Shown here in pieces: positions 1 through 8,450 of a stretch of DNA of 64,000 nucleotides. The notes under the pieces were generated by a model. That model ran no database searches. It saw nothing but the letters and a program-made list of their open reading frames with translations, and had not been told where the DNA came from. Numbering within the stretch: position 1 is the stretch's first letter; each line of letters opens with the position of its first letter. The stretch is from Stappia stellulata (lineage in GTDB: Bacteria; Pseudomonadota; Alphaproteobacteria; Rhizobiales; Stappiaceae), in contig NZ_JAIVMF010000001.1 of NCBI RefSeq assembly GCF_020176715.1, positions 558,001 to 622,000 on the forward strand. Reading direction: 5' to 3'. The position numbers and the translations under genes are program-made.

Positions 1-1
1 C

Positions 2-772
2 CTCGCCTTCTCCTATGACGAGGAAGTCGGCTGCAAGGGCGTGCCGAGCCTGATCCGCAAGCTGGTCGATACCGTTGCCATGCCGCGCGCCTGTTTCGTC
101 GGCGAGCCGACCGAAATGCAGGTGATCGTCGGCCACAAGGCGAAGCGCTCCTACAAGGCCATCGTTACGGGCCGAACCTGCCATTCCTCGCTGGCGCCGC
201 AGGGCGTCAACGCGGTCGACTATGCCGCCATGCTGGCGCTGAAGGTGCGCGAAATGGGCAAGACGCTCGCCAAGGGCATGAGCGACGATCTCTACGACGT
301 TCCCGTCACCACCGCCCACACCGGCATCCTGCAGGGCGGAACGGCGCTCAACATCGTGCCCGACCGCGCCGAATTGTCCTTCGAGTTCCGCGCGCTCCCG
401 GCCGAGGATGTCGATGCTCTGGTCAAGGAGGTGATGCGCTACGCCCGCGAGGAACTGGAGCCGGAGATGCAGGCGATCGCGCCGGAAACCGGCATCGCCT
501 TCGAGGAGATCTCCAGCTTTCCCGGCCTCGATACCGAGATCGACGCCGAGGTGACGCGGCTTGCCAAGCGTCTCGCGGGGCGCAACGACCACGCCAAGGT
601 CGCCTATGGCACCGAAGGCGGCCGCTTCGTCGAGATCGGCGCCGTGCCGACCGTCGTCATCGGCCCCGGGTCCATCGAGCAGGCCCACAAGGCGGACGAG
701 TTCATCGCCCTGTCGGAACTGGTGAAATGCGAGGCCTTCCTCGACAAGGTTCTGGACGAGGCCAGCGCCTGA
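2..772 (+). CDS. argE: Acetylornithine deacetylase-like M20 peptidase (5' end outside window)
   Basis: The frame is already open at base 2 and reads LAFSYDEEVGCKGV, the M20 metal-binding segment in which the paired acidic residues (DEE) bridge two zinc ions, so the N-terminal part lies before the window. Later marks are the dimerisation-domain stretch GGTALNIVPDRAELSFEFR, the substrate-site segment AYGTEGGRF and GPGSIEQAHKADEF with the last metal-binding histidine. These fit ArgE-type acetylornithine deacetylases, which hydrolyse N-acetylornithine to ornithine and acetate in the cytoplasm. Related M20 amidohydrolases share most of these motifs, so the exact substrate is inferred. The next gene starts 52 bases later on the same strand and is also a zinc hydrolase of N-acyl amino acids, so the two are probably co-transcribed. 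Confidence 0.8.
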   Translation, partial: LAFSYDEEVGCKGVPSLIRKLVDTVAMPRACFVGEPTEMQVIVGHKAKRSYKAIVTGRTCHSSLAPQGVNAVDYAAMLALKVREMGKTLAKGMSDDLYDVPVTTAHTGILQGGTALNIVPDRAELSFEFRALPAEDVDALVKEVMRYAREELEPEMQAIAPETGIAFEEISSFPGLDTEIDAEVTRLAKRLAGRNDHAKVAYGTEGGRFVEIGAVPTVVIGPGSIEQAHKADEFIALSELVKCEAFLDKVLDEASA

Positions 773-824
773 CCGCCCGCCCCTTCCTTCAGCCTTCCAA
801 GCACGACTAAAAACGGATCGAACC

Positions 825-1826
825 ATGACAGCAGTTGCCGCCGACACGCCGCCCGTCGAACTCTCCAAGGTCGACATCACCCCCTATCTTGCCGGCAACA
901 CCGGCATTGAGGGCGTGACGACCTTCGACAGCGGCAAACCCGGTCCGCATGTGGCGATTTCCGCCATCGTGCATGGCAACGAGCTTTGCGGCCCGATCGC
1001 GCTCGACTGGCTGTTCAGGCACGATGTCCGGCCGGTCAGGGGCAAGCTGTCTCTGGTCTTCGTCAATCTCGACGCCTACGCCCGCTTCGATCCGGCCGAC
1101 CCCTTCGCCTCGCGCTGGGCGGATGAGGACATGAACCGGCTGTGGCAGGCGGAAACGCTTGACGACGACGCCACGCTGGAACGGCGGCGGGCCCGCGTGC
1201 TCCGCCCGTTCTTCGACACCGTCGATCTTCTGCTCGATCTCCACTCCATGCAGAACGCGACGCCGCCGCTGATGCTGGCCGGTCCGCTTGCCAAGGGACG
1301 CGATCTCGCCCGAGCCATCGGCGTTCCGGAGCTGGTGGTGAGCGATGCCGGTCATGCGGCCGGCAAGCGGCTGCGCGACTACGCGGAGTTCATCGATCCC
1401 TCGAGCGAGCGAAACGCGCTCTTGGTGGAGTGTGGCCAGCATTGGGAGGCGGAGGCCGCCGATGTCGCCATCGAGACAAGCCTGCGCTTCCTCCATGCGA
1501 CAGCCACGGTCGCGCCGGAGTTCGGCGCGGACTATCTCGCATCGCGTCCGGCCCCCGCGCCCCAGCAGTTCATCGAGATCGCCGCGCCGATCACGATCAC
1601 GACGGACACCTTCCGCTTCACCCAGCGCTTCATCGGCGGCGAGGTGATCGAGCGGGCCGGAACCGTGATCGCCCATGACGGCGGCGTGTCCGTCGCGACG
1701 CCCGAGGACAACATGATGCTGATCATGCCGACGCGCCGTCTCGACAAGGGGCTGACCGCTGTCCGGCTGGGGCGGTTGGTCGACGGCACGCAGGATCCGA
1801 ACCCGGCCCCTCCGCTGACGGCATGA
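825..1826 (+). CDS. Succinylglutamate desuccinylase/aspartoacylase family zinc hydrolase
   Basis: A 333-residue protein of the AstE/AspA family, carboxypeptidase-like zinc enzymes that remove an acyl group from an N-acyl amino acid. The family zinc ligands are visible as HGNE near residue 46 and DLHS near residue 139; the ADEDMNR segment supplies the conserved Asn-Arg pair that holds the substrate carboxylate. The C-terminal third (residues about 240-333) is the beta-rich domain of the family. The substrate cannot be decided from sequence: N-acetylaspartate, N-succinylglutamate and other N-acyl amino acids are all possible. It follows the M20 deacetylase by 52 bases in the same direction. The start is the ATG at 825, preceded by a weak GGA-type ribosome binding site. 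Confidence 0.8.
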   Translation: MTAVAADTPPVELSKVDITPYLAGNTGIEGVTTFDSGKPGPHVAISAIVHGNELCGPIALDWLFRHDVRPVRGKLSLVFVNLDAYARFDPADPFASRWADEDMNRLWQAETLDDDATLERRRARVLRPFFDTVDLLLDLHSMQNATPPLMLAGPLAKGRDLARAIGVPELVVSDAGHAAGKRLRDYAEFIDPSSERNALLVECGQHWEAEAADVAIETSLRFLHATATVAPEFGADYLASRPAPAPQQFIEIAAPITITTDTFRFTQRFIGGEVIERAGTVIAHDGGVSVATPEDNMMLIMPTRRLDKGLTAVRLGRLVDGTQDPNPAPPLTA

Positions 1827-1834
1827 TTTGCACG

Positions 1835-1862
1835 TTGCGCGCGCGCACGCCTTGCGCTACTG
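1835..1862 (+). promoter_or_regulatory. Probable sigma-70-type promoter of trpL-trpE(G)
   Basis: TTGCGC (1835-1840), a 16-base spacer and CTACTG (1857-1862) form a weak sigma-70-like promoter. Its predicted start lies 7-8 bases on, at or next to the ATG of trpL (1870). In Sinorhizobium meliloti the trpL leader is reported to be leaderless, with transcription starting at the AUG, and this geometry would match. The boxes depart from consensus, so this is a placement by spacing rather than a strong match. Confidence 0.4.
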
Positions 1863-1869
1863 AAAACAC

Positions 1870-1920
1870 ATGAGCGACATTCGGATCCTGAACAGCGGCT
1901 GGTGGTGGCGCGCCCTTTAA
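1870..1920 (+). CDS. trpL: trpL: tryptophan operon leader peptide
   Basis: A 16-codon frame encodes [16 protein letters not shown] with three consecutive TGG tryptophan codons at 1900-1908 and a TAA stop at 1918-1920. It lies 134 bases before the trpE(G) start and is followed by a GC-rich terminator hairpin. This is the arrangement of the rhizobial trp attenuator: a ribosome stalling at the Trp codons when charged tRNA-Trp is scarce lets the antiterminator form. No ribosome binding site is seen before the ATG, which suits a leaderless message. In S. meliloti the attenuated RNA and the peptide also act in trans; whether that holds here cannot be seen. Confidence 0.9.
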   Translation: MSDIRILNSGWWWRAL

Positions 1921-2000
1921 AGGCGGCAATCGACAGCGCGTGACCGAACGTCACTTGAAGCAAATCGAAAAGCCGCCGCGGGGTCCCGCCGGCGGCTTTG
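1921..2000 (+). terminator. trp attenuator: antiterminator segment and Rho-independent terminator
   Basis: The terminator arms GCCGCCG (1972-1978) and CGGCGGC (1990-1996) enclose a loop with further GGG/CCC pairing and are flanked by AAA and TTT. GGCGGC at 1922-1927, immediately after the trpL stop codon, can pair with GCCGCC at 1972-1977 and so compete with the terminator as an antiterminator. A small hairpin, GTGAC-cgaac-GTCAC (1939-1953), lies between them. The structure ends about 55 bases before the trpE(G) ATG. Confidence 0.85.
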
Positions 2001-2053
2001 TCATGTCTGGCGGCGGGAAAGGGTCCGGCGGCGCGGCAAGGGAAGAGACGGAC

Positions 2054-4249
2054 ATGTACACCGGACGCGAAATCAGCCTCGTCACCGAGGGCGGAATCGG
2101 CATCACCACGCGGGTGCGTGCCGCCGACTATTCGCAAGGCACTGCGCCCTGGATCGACCGGCTGGATGCGGAACGCGGCGCCGTCTTCTCCTCCTCCTAC
2201 GAATATCCCGGACGCTACACACGCTGGGACATGGCGCTGATCAATCCGCCGCTGGTGCTGGAATCGCTCGACCGCGACGCGCATATCGAGGCGCTCAACG
2301 ACCGCGGCCGCATCCTCCTGCCGGCCATCGAGACGCATCTGCGCAAGCTTGAAGACCTCGAAAGCCTGACGCGCGACGGCGACCGGCTGGACATGCGCAT
2401 CGCCCGCCCGACCCGCGCCTTCACCGAGGAGGAACGGTCCCGCCAGCCATCGATCTTCTCCGTCATTCGCGCGATAAATGCGCTGTTTGCCTGCGACGAC
2501 GAGCATATCGGCCTTTATGGCGCCTTCGGCTATGACCTCGCGTTCCAGTTCGAGCCGATCGAATTGTCGCTGGAGCGCCCCGAAGACCAGCGCGACGTCG
2601 TGCTCTATCTGCCGGACGAGATCCTGCTGGTCGACCACTACGGCCGCAAGGCGCATGTGGTGGAATACGAGTTCACGGTCGACGGCCAAAGCACCGAGGG
2701 ACTGCCGCGCGACGGCAAGTCGGAGGGCTATCGTCCCGCCGCCGGCGATCCGGGGCGCGGCGATCATGTGCCAGGCGAATATGCCGAGCTGGTGCGCGCG
2801 GCGAAGGATCACTTCAAGCGCGGCGATCTCTTCGAGACCGTTCCGGGCCAGACCTTCTACGAGGCCTGCCCGGCTGCCCCTTCCGCCGTCTCCCGCCGGC
2901 TCACCGAGATCAATCCGTCTCCCTATGGCTTCTTCATCAACCTGGGGAACCAGGAGTATCTGGTCGGCGCGAGCCCGGAGATGTATGTGCGGGTGTCCGG
3001 CGGACGCCGCGTCGAGACCTGCCCGATCTCCGGCACGATCCGGCGCGGCAAGAACGCCATCGAGGACGAGGCGCAGATCCGCAAGCTGCTGAACTCCGCC
3101 AAGGACGAGGCGGAGCTGACGATGTGCTCCGACGTCGACCGCAACGACAAGAGCCGCATCTGCGTGCCGGGCTCCGTGCGCGTGATCGGTCGCCGCCAGA
3201 TCGAGATGTATTCGCGGCTGATCCATACCGTCGATCACATCGAGGGCATCCTGCGTGACGATCTCGACGCGCTCGACGCCTTCCTGTCGCACACATGGGC
3301 CGTCACGGTAACCGGCGCTCCGAAACGCTGGGCGATGGACTTCATCGAGCGCAACGAGAAAAGCCCGCGCGCCTGGTATGGCGGCGCCATTGGTGCCGTG
3401 CTCTTCAACGGCGACATGAACACCGGTCTGACGCTCAGGACCGTGCGCATCAAGGACGGTGTCGCGCAGATCCGCGCCGGCGCGACGCTGCTCTACGACA
3501 GCATCCCGGAAGAGGAAGAGGCAGAGACCGAACTCAAGGCGGAGGCCATGCGCGCCGCCGTGCGCGAGGCCGGACAGGGCCGCGCCGCCATTGCCGGAGC
3601 CGAGGCATCGCTGCCGGGCAAGGGGCTGAAAATCCTGCTGGTCGACCATGAGGACAGTTTCGTCCATACGCTGGCCAACTACTTCCGCCAGACCGGCGCG
3701 GAGGTCGTCACCTACCGCTCGCCGGTGTCGGACAGCGTCTTCCATGATGTCGCGCCGGACCTGGTGGTCCTCTCCCCCGGCCCCGGCAGCCCGAAGGACT
3801 TCGACTGCGCGGCCACCATCGGACGCGCCCGCGCCCGCGGCCTGCCGATCTTCGGCGTCTGCCTCGGTCTTCAGGCGCTGACCGAAGCGCTCGGCGGAAA
3901 ACTGGCGCAGCTCGACGTGCCGATGCACGGAAAGCCGTCGCCGGTGCGCTTCGAGGCGGGATCGATGCTGTTCGACGGCCTGTCGTCACCGGTGACCGTC
4001 GGACGATACCATTCGCTGCATGCGGTCAGGGAGGCCCTGCCGGACGGCTTGCGCATCACGTCCGAAACGGCGGACGGGGTGATCATGGCGCTGGAACATA
4101 CCGAGGAGCCGATTGCGGCCGTGCAGTTCCATCCCGAATCGATCATGTCGCTCGACCAGGATGCCGGCCACCGCATCATCCACAATGTGGTGACGCGGCT
4201 GGTGCGCAGGCAGACGGATCAGGCCGCACGGGGAAGCGCGGTCGCCTGA
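2054..4249 (+). CDS. trpE(G): Anthranilate synthase, fused TrpE-TrpG
   Basis: This 731-residue fusion makes anthranilate from chorismate and glutamine, the first committed step of tryptophan synthesis. The TrpE half shows [39 protein letters not shown] and [15 protein letters not shown], with the LES segment near the N-terminus expected for feedback binding of tryptophan. The TrpG half begins near residue 525 with [19 protein letters not shown] and carries the glutaminase nucleophile in [11 protein letters not shown] plus HPES of the triad. Length and fusion match the rhizobial TrpE(G) of about 729 residues. The ATG at 2054 was chosen because an in-frame GTG at 1940 would place the attenuator terminator inside the coding region. 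Expression is probably set by attenuation at trpL. The gene ends 8 bases from a convergent nitroreductase gene. Confidence 0.95.
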   Translation: MYTGREISLVTEGGIGITTRVRAADYSQGTAPWIDRLDAERGAVFSSSYEYPGRYTRWDMALINPPLVLESLDRDAHIEALNDRGRILLPAIETHLRKLEDLESLTRDGDRLDMRIARPTRAFTEEERSRQPSIFSVIRAINALFACDDEHIGLYGAFGYDLAFQFEPIELSLERPEDQRDVVLYLPDEILLVDHYGRKAHVVEYEFTVDGQSTEGLPRDGKSEGYRPAAGDPGRGDHVPGEYAELVRAAKDHFKRGDLFETVPGQTFYEACPAAPSAVSRRLTEINPSPYGFFINLGNQEYLVGASPEMYVRVSGGRRVETCPISGTIRRGKNAIEDEAQIRKLLNSAKDEAELTMCSDVDRNDKSRICVPGSVRVIGRRQIEMYSRLIHTVDHIEGILRDDLDALDAFLSHTWAVTVTGAPKRWAMDFIERNEKSPRAWYGGAIGAVLFNGDMNTGLTLRTVRIKDGVAQIRAGATLLYDSIPEEEEAETELKAEAMRAAVREAGQGRAAIAGAEASLPGKGLKILLVDHEDSFVHTLANYFRQTGAEVVTYRSPVSDSVFHDVAPDLVVLSPGPGSPKDFDCAATIGRARARGLPIFGVCLGLQALTEALGGKLAQLDVPMHGKPSPVRFEAGSMLFDGLSSPVTVGRYHSLHAVREALPDGLRITSETADGVIMALEHTEEPIAAVQFHPESIMSLDQDAGHRIIHNVVTRLVRRQTDQAARGSAVA

Positions 4250-4263
4250 GCGGTTGCTCAGGC
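4244..4263. terminator. Hairpin spanning both stop codons of two convergent genes
   Basis: GCCTGAGC (4244-4251), a GGTT loop and GCTCAGGC (4256-4263) form a perfect 8-bp stem, extendable by one more pair. The TGA of trpE(G) and the TGA of the facing nitroreductase lie in opposite arms. It could end transcription from both sides, although no T tract follows on either strand. Confidence 0.55.
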
Positions 4264-4941
4264 GGTCTCGCCGAAACCGGAAAAGCGGGTGAAATCCTCG
4301 ACCGCGGCCCGCTCCGTGCGCAAGCCGTTGATCGGCGCCGCCTCATCGGCATAGCCGAGCGCGACGGCGCAAAACAGCATGTGCACGGCCGGCGGCTTCA
4401 GATGGTCCGCGACCAGCGAATGCCACTGCGCCCAGGCCTCCTGGGCGCAGCTGTGCAGTCCATGCGCACGCGCCGCCAACATCACGCTTTGCAAAAACAT
4501 GCCGCAGTCCGCCCACTGCGGCGGTCCCATGGTCCGGTCGAGATAGACGAAAAGCCCGACCGGCGCGCCGAACAGCTCGAAATTCCGCCGGAATTGCCGC
4601 CCGCGCGCCACCTTGTCCTCGCGGGCGACACCAATGGTTGCATAGAGATCCTCCCCGGCCCTGAAGCGACGGGAGGCATAGGGCTCCTTGAGATCCGGCG
4701 GATAGACGCGGTATTCGCCCGGTTCGCCGCGCGGCATCTCGCTCATGCGCTCGCGCACGGCCCCGACCAGCCGCTGAAGCGGGTCACCGGCAAGCGCATG
4801 GACGTGCCAGGGCTGAAGATTGCCGCCGGAGGGCGCGCGCGATGCCGCCTGGAGAATGTCGCGCACCACCTGCTCCGGGACCGGGCGGGACAGAAAGGCG
4901 CGGCAACTGAAGCGGCTGTCGAGGGCGTTCAGGACATCCAT
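4258..4941 (-). CDS. Nitroreductase family FMN oxidoreductase
   Basis: A 227-residue nitroreductase-fold protein. The N-terminus DALDSR-type opening (NALDSRFSCRAF) followed by ASRAPSGGNLQPWHVHAL is the FMN-binding signature of the family, which uses NAD(P)H to reduce nitro groups, quinones, enones or flavin. Residues around 140-190 hold the second FMN and dimer contacts (MFLQSVMLAARAHGLHSCAQEAW). The start is the ATG at 4941; a GTG ten codons upstream lacks better support. It is the last gene of the minus-strand anthranilate run, 92 bases after the RidA gene, so it may be co-transcribed. A role in reducing an enone or dienone intermediate is possible but not shown. Substrate unknown. Confidence 0.85.
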   Translation of the reverse strand: MDVLNALDSRFSCRAFLSRPVPEQVVRDILQAASRAPSGGNLQPWHVHALAGDPLQRLVGAVRERMSEMPRGEPGEYRVYPPDLKEPYASRRFRAGEDLYATIGVAREDKVARGRQFRRNFELFGAPVGLFVYLDRTMGPPQWADCGMFLQSVMLAARAHGLHSCAQEAWAQWHSLVADHLKPPAVHMLFCAVALGYADEAAPINGLRTERAAVEDFTRFSGFGETA

Positions 4942-5033
4942 GGACGGCTTTTCCTCGCAGGTCGGAGACACGGGAACGCCAGACTAGCCTGTCGCTCTCC
5001 GCCGGCAAGTCCGGGGTGGCTCCCGGTGCCGGC

Positions 5034-5495
5034 TCACTCCGGCAGGATCGCCGTGCCCTCGATTTCCACCATGGCCTCCGGCTCGACCAGCGACAGCACC
5101 TGCACCACCGCCATCGCCGGGAAATTGCGCCCCATGACGGAGCGATAGGCCGGGCCGAGGTCCTTCAGGCAATTGCGGTAGGCCTCCATGTCGGTGACAT
5201 ACCAGGTGAGCCGGGCAATATGCTCCGGGCCGCCGCCTGCCGCCCGCACCACGGCCACGACGTTTTCCAGCGTCTGGCGGACCTGCTCGACGAAGACATC
5301 AGAGAATTTGCCGTCCGGCGTCCAGCCGATCTGGCCGCCGGTGAGCGCCATGCGCCCGCGTCCCGCCATGCCGTTGGCATAGCCGCGAGGCTGCGGCCAG
5401 CCCTCCGGCTGAAGCGCTTGCAAAAGCGACGGCGAGGCTGCCGGTGCGGCACCGGTTCCGGGTTCGATCCTTGCGGTTTCGGCTGTCTTGGTCAT
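5034..5495 (-). CDS. RidA/YjgF/YER057c family protein (probable enamine/imine deaminase)
   Basis: A 153-residue protein of the RidA family, trimeric proteins that hydrolyse reactive enamines and imines to ketones and ammonia. Recognised by the family pattern ALTGGQIGWTPDGKF, the QVRQTLENVVAVVRAAGG helix, and the C-terminal VQVLSLVEPEAMVEIEGTAILPE, which holds the usual conserved Glu; an Arg near residue 130 needed for carboxylate binding was not assigned with certainty. It sits 16 bases after the stop of the CoA ligase gene and continues the catabolic run. Because the monooxygenase/reductase pathway makes an aminocyclohexene (enamine) intermediate, a deaminase role inside this pathway is plausible. 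The ATG at 5495 was chosen because upstream in-frame codons would overlap the ligase gene. Confidence 0.85.
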   Translation of the reverse strand: MTKTAETARIEPGTGAAPAASPSLLQALQPEGWPQPRGYANGMAGRGRMALTGGQIGWTPDGKFSDVFVEQVRQTLENVVAVVRAAGGGPEHIARLTWYVTDMEAYRNCLKDLGPAYRSVMGRNFPAMAVVQVLSLVEPEAMVEIEGTAILPE

Positions 5496-5511
5496 TCGGT
5501 CATTTCCATGT

Positions 5512-7164
5512 TCAGGAGGCGGCGCGCGCGGAACCCGCGTCGCCCGATTCACTGGCCGCGATCTCGCGCAGGGCAAAGCGTTGCAGCTTGCCGGTTTCGG
5601 TGCGCGGCAGTTCGCTGACAAACTCGATGGCGCGCGGGTACTTGTAGGGAGCGAGCTCGGCCTTGACGTAGTCCTGCAATTCCTTCGCGAGCGCCGCATC
5701 GCCGGTCACGCCCGGCTTCAGCACGATATAGGCCTTGACGATGCGGCCGCGGTCGGGGTCCGGGGCGCCGACCACGCCGCATTCCGCAACGACCGGATGG
5801 GCAAGCAGCGTGCCCTCCACTTCCGGCCCGGCGATGTTGTAGCCCGACGAGACGATCATGTCGTCGGAGCGCGCCTGATACCAGAAATAGCCGTCGGCAT
5901 CGCGAATATAGGTGTCGCCAGTCACGTTCCAGCCGTCGATGACATAGTCAGCCTGACGGCGATCGGCGAGATAGCGGCAGCCGGTCGGTCCGCGCACGGC
6001 CAGACGTCCGGGCGTGCCGTCCGGCACCTCCTTGCCATCGGGACCGATGACCTTCGCCTCATAGCCCGGGACCGGCTTGCCGGTCGCGCCCGGGCGCACC
6101 TCGTCTTCGCGCGCGGCGATGAAGATGTGCAGGAGCTCGGTCGCGCCGATCCCGTCGAGGATCTTGATGCCGGTCGCCGCATGCCAGTCGTCCCAGGTCG
6201 CCTTGGGCAGCGCCTCGCCGGCCGACACGCATTTGCGCAGGGACGAAAGATCCGTGTCACCGCGCTTGGCAAGGATCGCCCGATAGGCCGTCGGCGCGGT
6301 GAAGACCACCGTCGGCCGCATCTTCGGGATCGCGGCCAGAAGCTCGTCCGGCCCCGCCTTTTCCAGAAGGATCGCGGTTGCGCCGGCGCGGAAGGGAAAG
6401 AGCACCAGGCCGCCGAGGCCGAAGGTGAAGGCAAGCGGCGGCGAGCCGATGAAGACATCGCTTTCCAGCGGACGCAGGACCTCGCGCGAATAGCAGTCGC
6501 AGATCGCCAGCATGTCGCGGTGAAAATGCATGGTCGCCTTCGGCTCGCCGGTCGTGCCCGAGGTGAAGCCGAGCAGGCAGACATCGTCGGCCGCCGTGTC
6601 GCAGGCGGTGAACTCGGGCGATGCGCGCTCCATGCGCGCTTCCAGCGTGTCGTCGCCCTCGCCTCCGCTGTAGAGGATCTGCTCCAGACGGTCCGTGCGC
6701 CTGCGGGTCAGCTCCATCTCCTCGGCCAGGCGATGATCGCAAATGGCGAGCGACAGCTCCGCCTTGTCGGTGATGACCGCCAGCTCCTTGGCCCGCAGCA
6801 GCGGCATGGTGGCAACGACGACGCCGCCGGCCTTGAGAACGGCGAAATAGACCGCCGTCATCATCGGCGTGTTGGGAAAGCGCAGCAGAACCCGGTTGCC
6901 GGGCTTCAGTCCGAAGTCATCGACCAGCACATTGGCGATGCGATTGACCTTTTCGGCAAGCTCGGCGTAGGTCCAGCTCGTCGTCGGGGACACCAGCGCC
7001 GGCTTGTCGCCGCGGCCTTCCGAGACATTGCGGTCGAGCAGTTCGCTCGCGCAGTTCAGCCGCTCGGGATAGCCGAGCCGGTCGAGATTGATGAACTCCG
7101 GCCACATCTCCTGCGGGGGAAGATTGTCCCGGGTGAAGGTGTCGAGATGCGCTGACTTTGCCAT
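5512..7164 (-). CDS. 2-aminobenzoate (anthranilate)-CoA ligase, AMP-forming
   Basis: A 550-residue adenylate-forming enzyme of the benzoate-CoA ligase group. Motifs in order: GFTSGTTGEPKA (P-loop, about residue 190), APTAYRA, GIGATELLH (A5), TGDTYIRDADGYFWYQARSDDMI (A7-A8) and the C-terminal lysine in RTETGKLQR (A10). It would activate an aromatic acid to its CoA thioester with ATP. The neighbouring bifunctional 2-aminobenzoyl-CoA monooxygenase/reductase makes anthranilate the best guess, as in the Azoarcus evansii abm clusters; benzoate or salicylate remain alternatives. The gene lies between the acyl-CoA dehydrogenase and RidA genes on the same strand. The ATG at 7164 is preceded by GGAG. 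Confidence 0.88.
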   Translation of the reverse strand: MAKSAHLDTFTRDNLPPQEMWPEFINLDRLGYPERLNCASELLDRNVSEGRGDKPALVSPTTSWTYAELAEKVNRIANVLVDDFGLKPGNRVLLRFPNTPMMTAVYFAVLKAGGVVVATMPLLRAKELAVITDKAELSLAICDHRLAEEMELTRRRTDRLEQILYSGGEGDDTLEARMERASPEFTACDTAADDVCLLGFTSGTTGEPKATMHFHRDMLAICDCYSREVLRPLESDVFIGSPPLAFTFGLGGLVLFPFRAGATAILLEKAGPDELLAAIPKMRPTVVFTAPTAYRAILAKRGDTDLSSLRKCVSAGEALPKATWDDWHAATGIKILDGIGATELLHIFIAAREDEVRPGATGKPVPGYEAKVIGPDGKEVPDGTPGRLAVRGPTGCRYLADRRQADYVIDGWNVTGDTYIRDADGYFWYQARSDDMIVSSGYNIAGPEVEGTLLAHPVVAECGVVGAPDPDRGRIVKAYIVLKPGVTGDAALAKELQDYVKAELAPYKYPRAIEFVSELPRTETGKLQRFALREIAASESGDAGSARAAS

Positions 7165-7220
7165 GCGGCTCTCCTCTGGATGGGTGTCAACGGCCGGTTG
7201 TCCGGCGCTTCGTCTTGGCT

Positions 7221-8423
7221 TTATTCGGCGGCGGCTGCGCGCGACTGGGCGCGCGCGGCGTGATCGGCAATCGCCTGGCGGGCGATCACCACCTTCTGGA
7301 TTTCCGTCGCGCCCTCGTAGATGCGAAGGGCGCGGACGTCGCGGTAGAGTTCCTCGATCTTGGTGCCGACGCGCACGCCGTTGCCGCCATGAAGCTGCAC
7401 CGCGCTGTCGACGACCTTTTGCGCGTTTTCCGTCGCCACCATCTTGGCAAGGGCGGCCTCGCGGGTGACGCGGGCAGCCCCCATGTCCTTGGTCCAGGCG
7501 GCGCGATAGACGAGAAGGGCTGCCGCATCGACGTCGGCGATCATGTCGGCAAGACGCCCCTGCGTCATCTGCAGGTCGGCGAGCGGCGCGCCGAAGAGCT
7601 CACGCCGCGTGGTGTGCTCCAGCGTCTCGTCCAGCGCCCTGCGGGCGAAGCCGAGCGCGGCCGCGCCGACGGTGGAGCGAAAGATGTCGAGCGTTGCCAT
7701 CGCCACCTTGAACCCCTCACCGCCCTTGCCGAGGCGGGCGGAGACGGGAACGCGCACGCCCTCGAAACCAAGTGTCGCCAGCGGGTGCGGCGCGACGGTG
7801 TCGATCCGTTCGCGAATGCTGAAACCGGGAGCATCGGCATCGACGACGAAGGCGGACAGGCCGCGCGCGCCGGGCGCCTCGCCGGTGCGGGCGAAGACGA
7901 CGTAATGGTCGGCGATCCCGCCGTTGGAGATCCAGGTCTTCTCGCCGGTGATCAGGACATGATCCGGCCCGTCCGGTTCCGCAACCGTTGCAAGGGCGGC
8001 GACATCGGAACCTGCTTCCGGCTCGGACAAGGCGAAGGCCGCGAGCTTTTCCCCGCGCCCGACCGGCGGCAGATAGCGCCCTTTCAGATCGTCCGAGCCG
8101 AAGAGCGAGATCGAGCCGGTGCCCAGCCCCTGCATGGCGAAAGCGAAATCGGCAAGCCCGGCGTGGCGGGCCAGCGTCTCGCGGGCGATGCAGAGCCGGC
8201 GCACGTCGAGCTTCTGGCTCAAGCCGCCATAAGCCGCCGGCACCGCTGCCTTGAGGATGCCGGCCTTGCCCAGCGCCGCGACCAGCCGGCGGCAGGAGCC
8301 GTCGACGTCATGGTGATCGACCAACGCTTCCGCGTGTTCGCCCGCCCAGGCGTCCACCTCGGCGGCGAAGGCACGGTGGCTGTCATCGAAGAACGGCCAG
8401 TCGAGAAAGCTTGTGTCGGTCAT
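7221..8423 (-). CDS. Acyl-CoA dehydrogenase
   Basis: A 400-residue FAD-dependent acyl-CoA dehydrogenase. It shows the FAD/substrate signature LSEPEAGSD at residues 132-140, WISNGG near residue 165, the C-terminal signature [34 protein letters not shown] in part, and the catalytic base as Glu370 in the YEG motif. The enzyme introduces an alpha-beta double bond into a CoA thioester and passes electrons to ETF. In this cluster the likely substrate is a cyclic or ring-opened CoA ester formed from 2-aminobenzoyl-CoA. It ends 56 bases before the ligase start and begins 27 bases after the crotonase stop, consistent with one operon. Confidence 0.9.
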   Translation of the reverse strand: MTDTSFLDWPFFDDSHRAFAAEVDAWAGEHAEALVDHHDVDGSCRRLVAALGKAGILKAAVPAAYGGLSQKLDVRRLCIARETLARHAGLADFAFAMQGLGTGSISLFGSDDLKGRYLPPVGRGEKLAAFALSEPEAGSDVAALATVAEPDGPDHVLITGEKTWISNGGIADHYVVFARTGEAPGARGLSAFVVDADAPGFSIRERIDTVAPHPLATLGFEGVRVPVSARLGKGGEGFKVAMATLDIFRSTVGAAALGFARRALDETLEHTTRRELFGAPLADLQMTQGRLADMIADVDAAALLVYRAAWTKDMGAARVTREAALAKMVATENAQKVVDSAVQLHGGNGVRVGTKIEELYRDVRALRIYEGATEIQKVVIARQAIADHAARAQSRAAAAE

Positions 8424-8450
8424 GGCGAAATCCTTGCGAAAAGCGCGGCC

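Noticed and set aside
1940-2053. Upstream extension of trpE(G) from a GTG at 1940
   Set aside because: It would translate through the attenuator terminator and make the protein longer than its rhizobial relatives; the ATG at 2054 fits both.
1532-3928. Very long open frame on the minus strand opposite trpE(G)
   Set aside because: Its composition is that of an antisense shadow of a high-GC gene (Arg, Asp, Gly and His rich, no family motif), while the plus strand encodes a complete anthranilate synthase.
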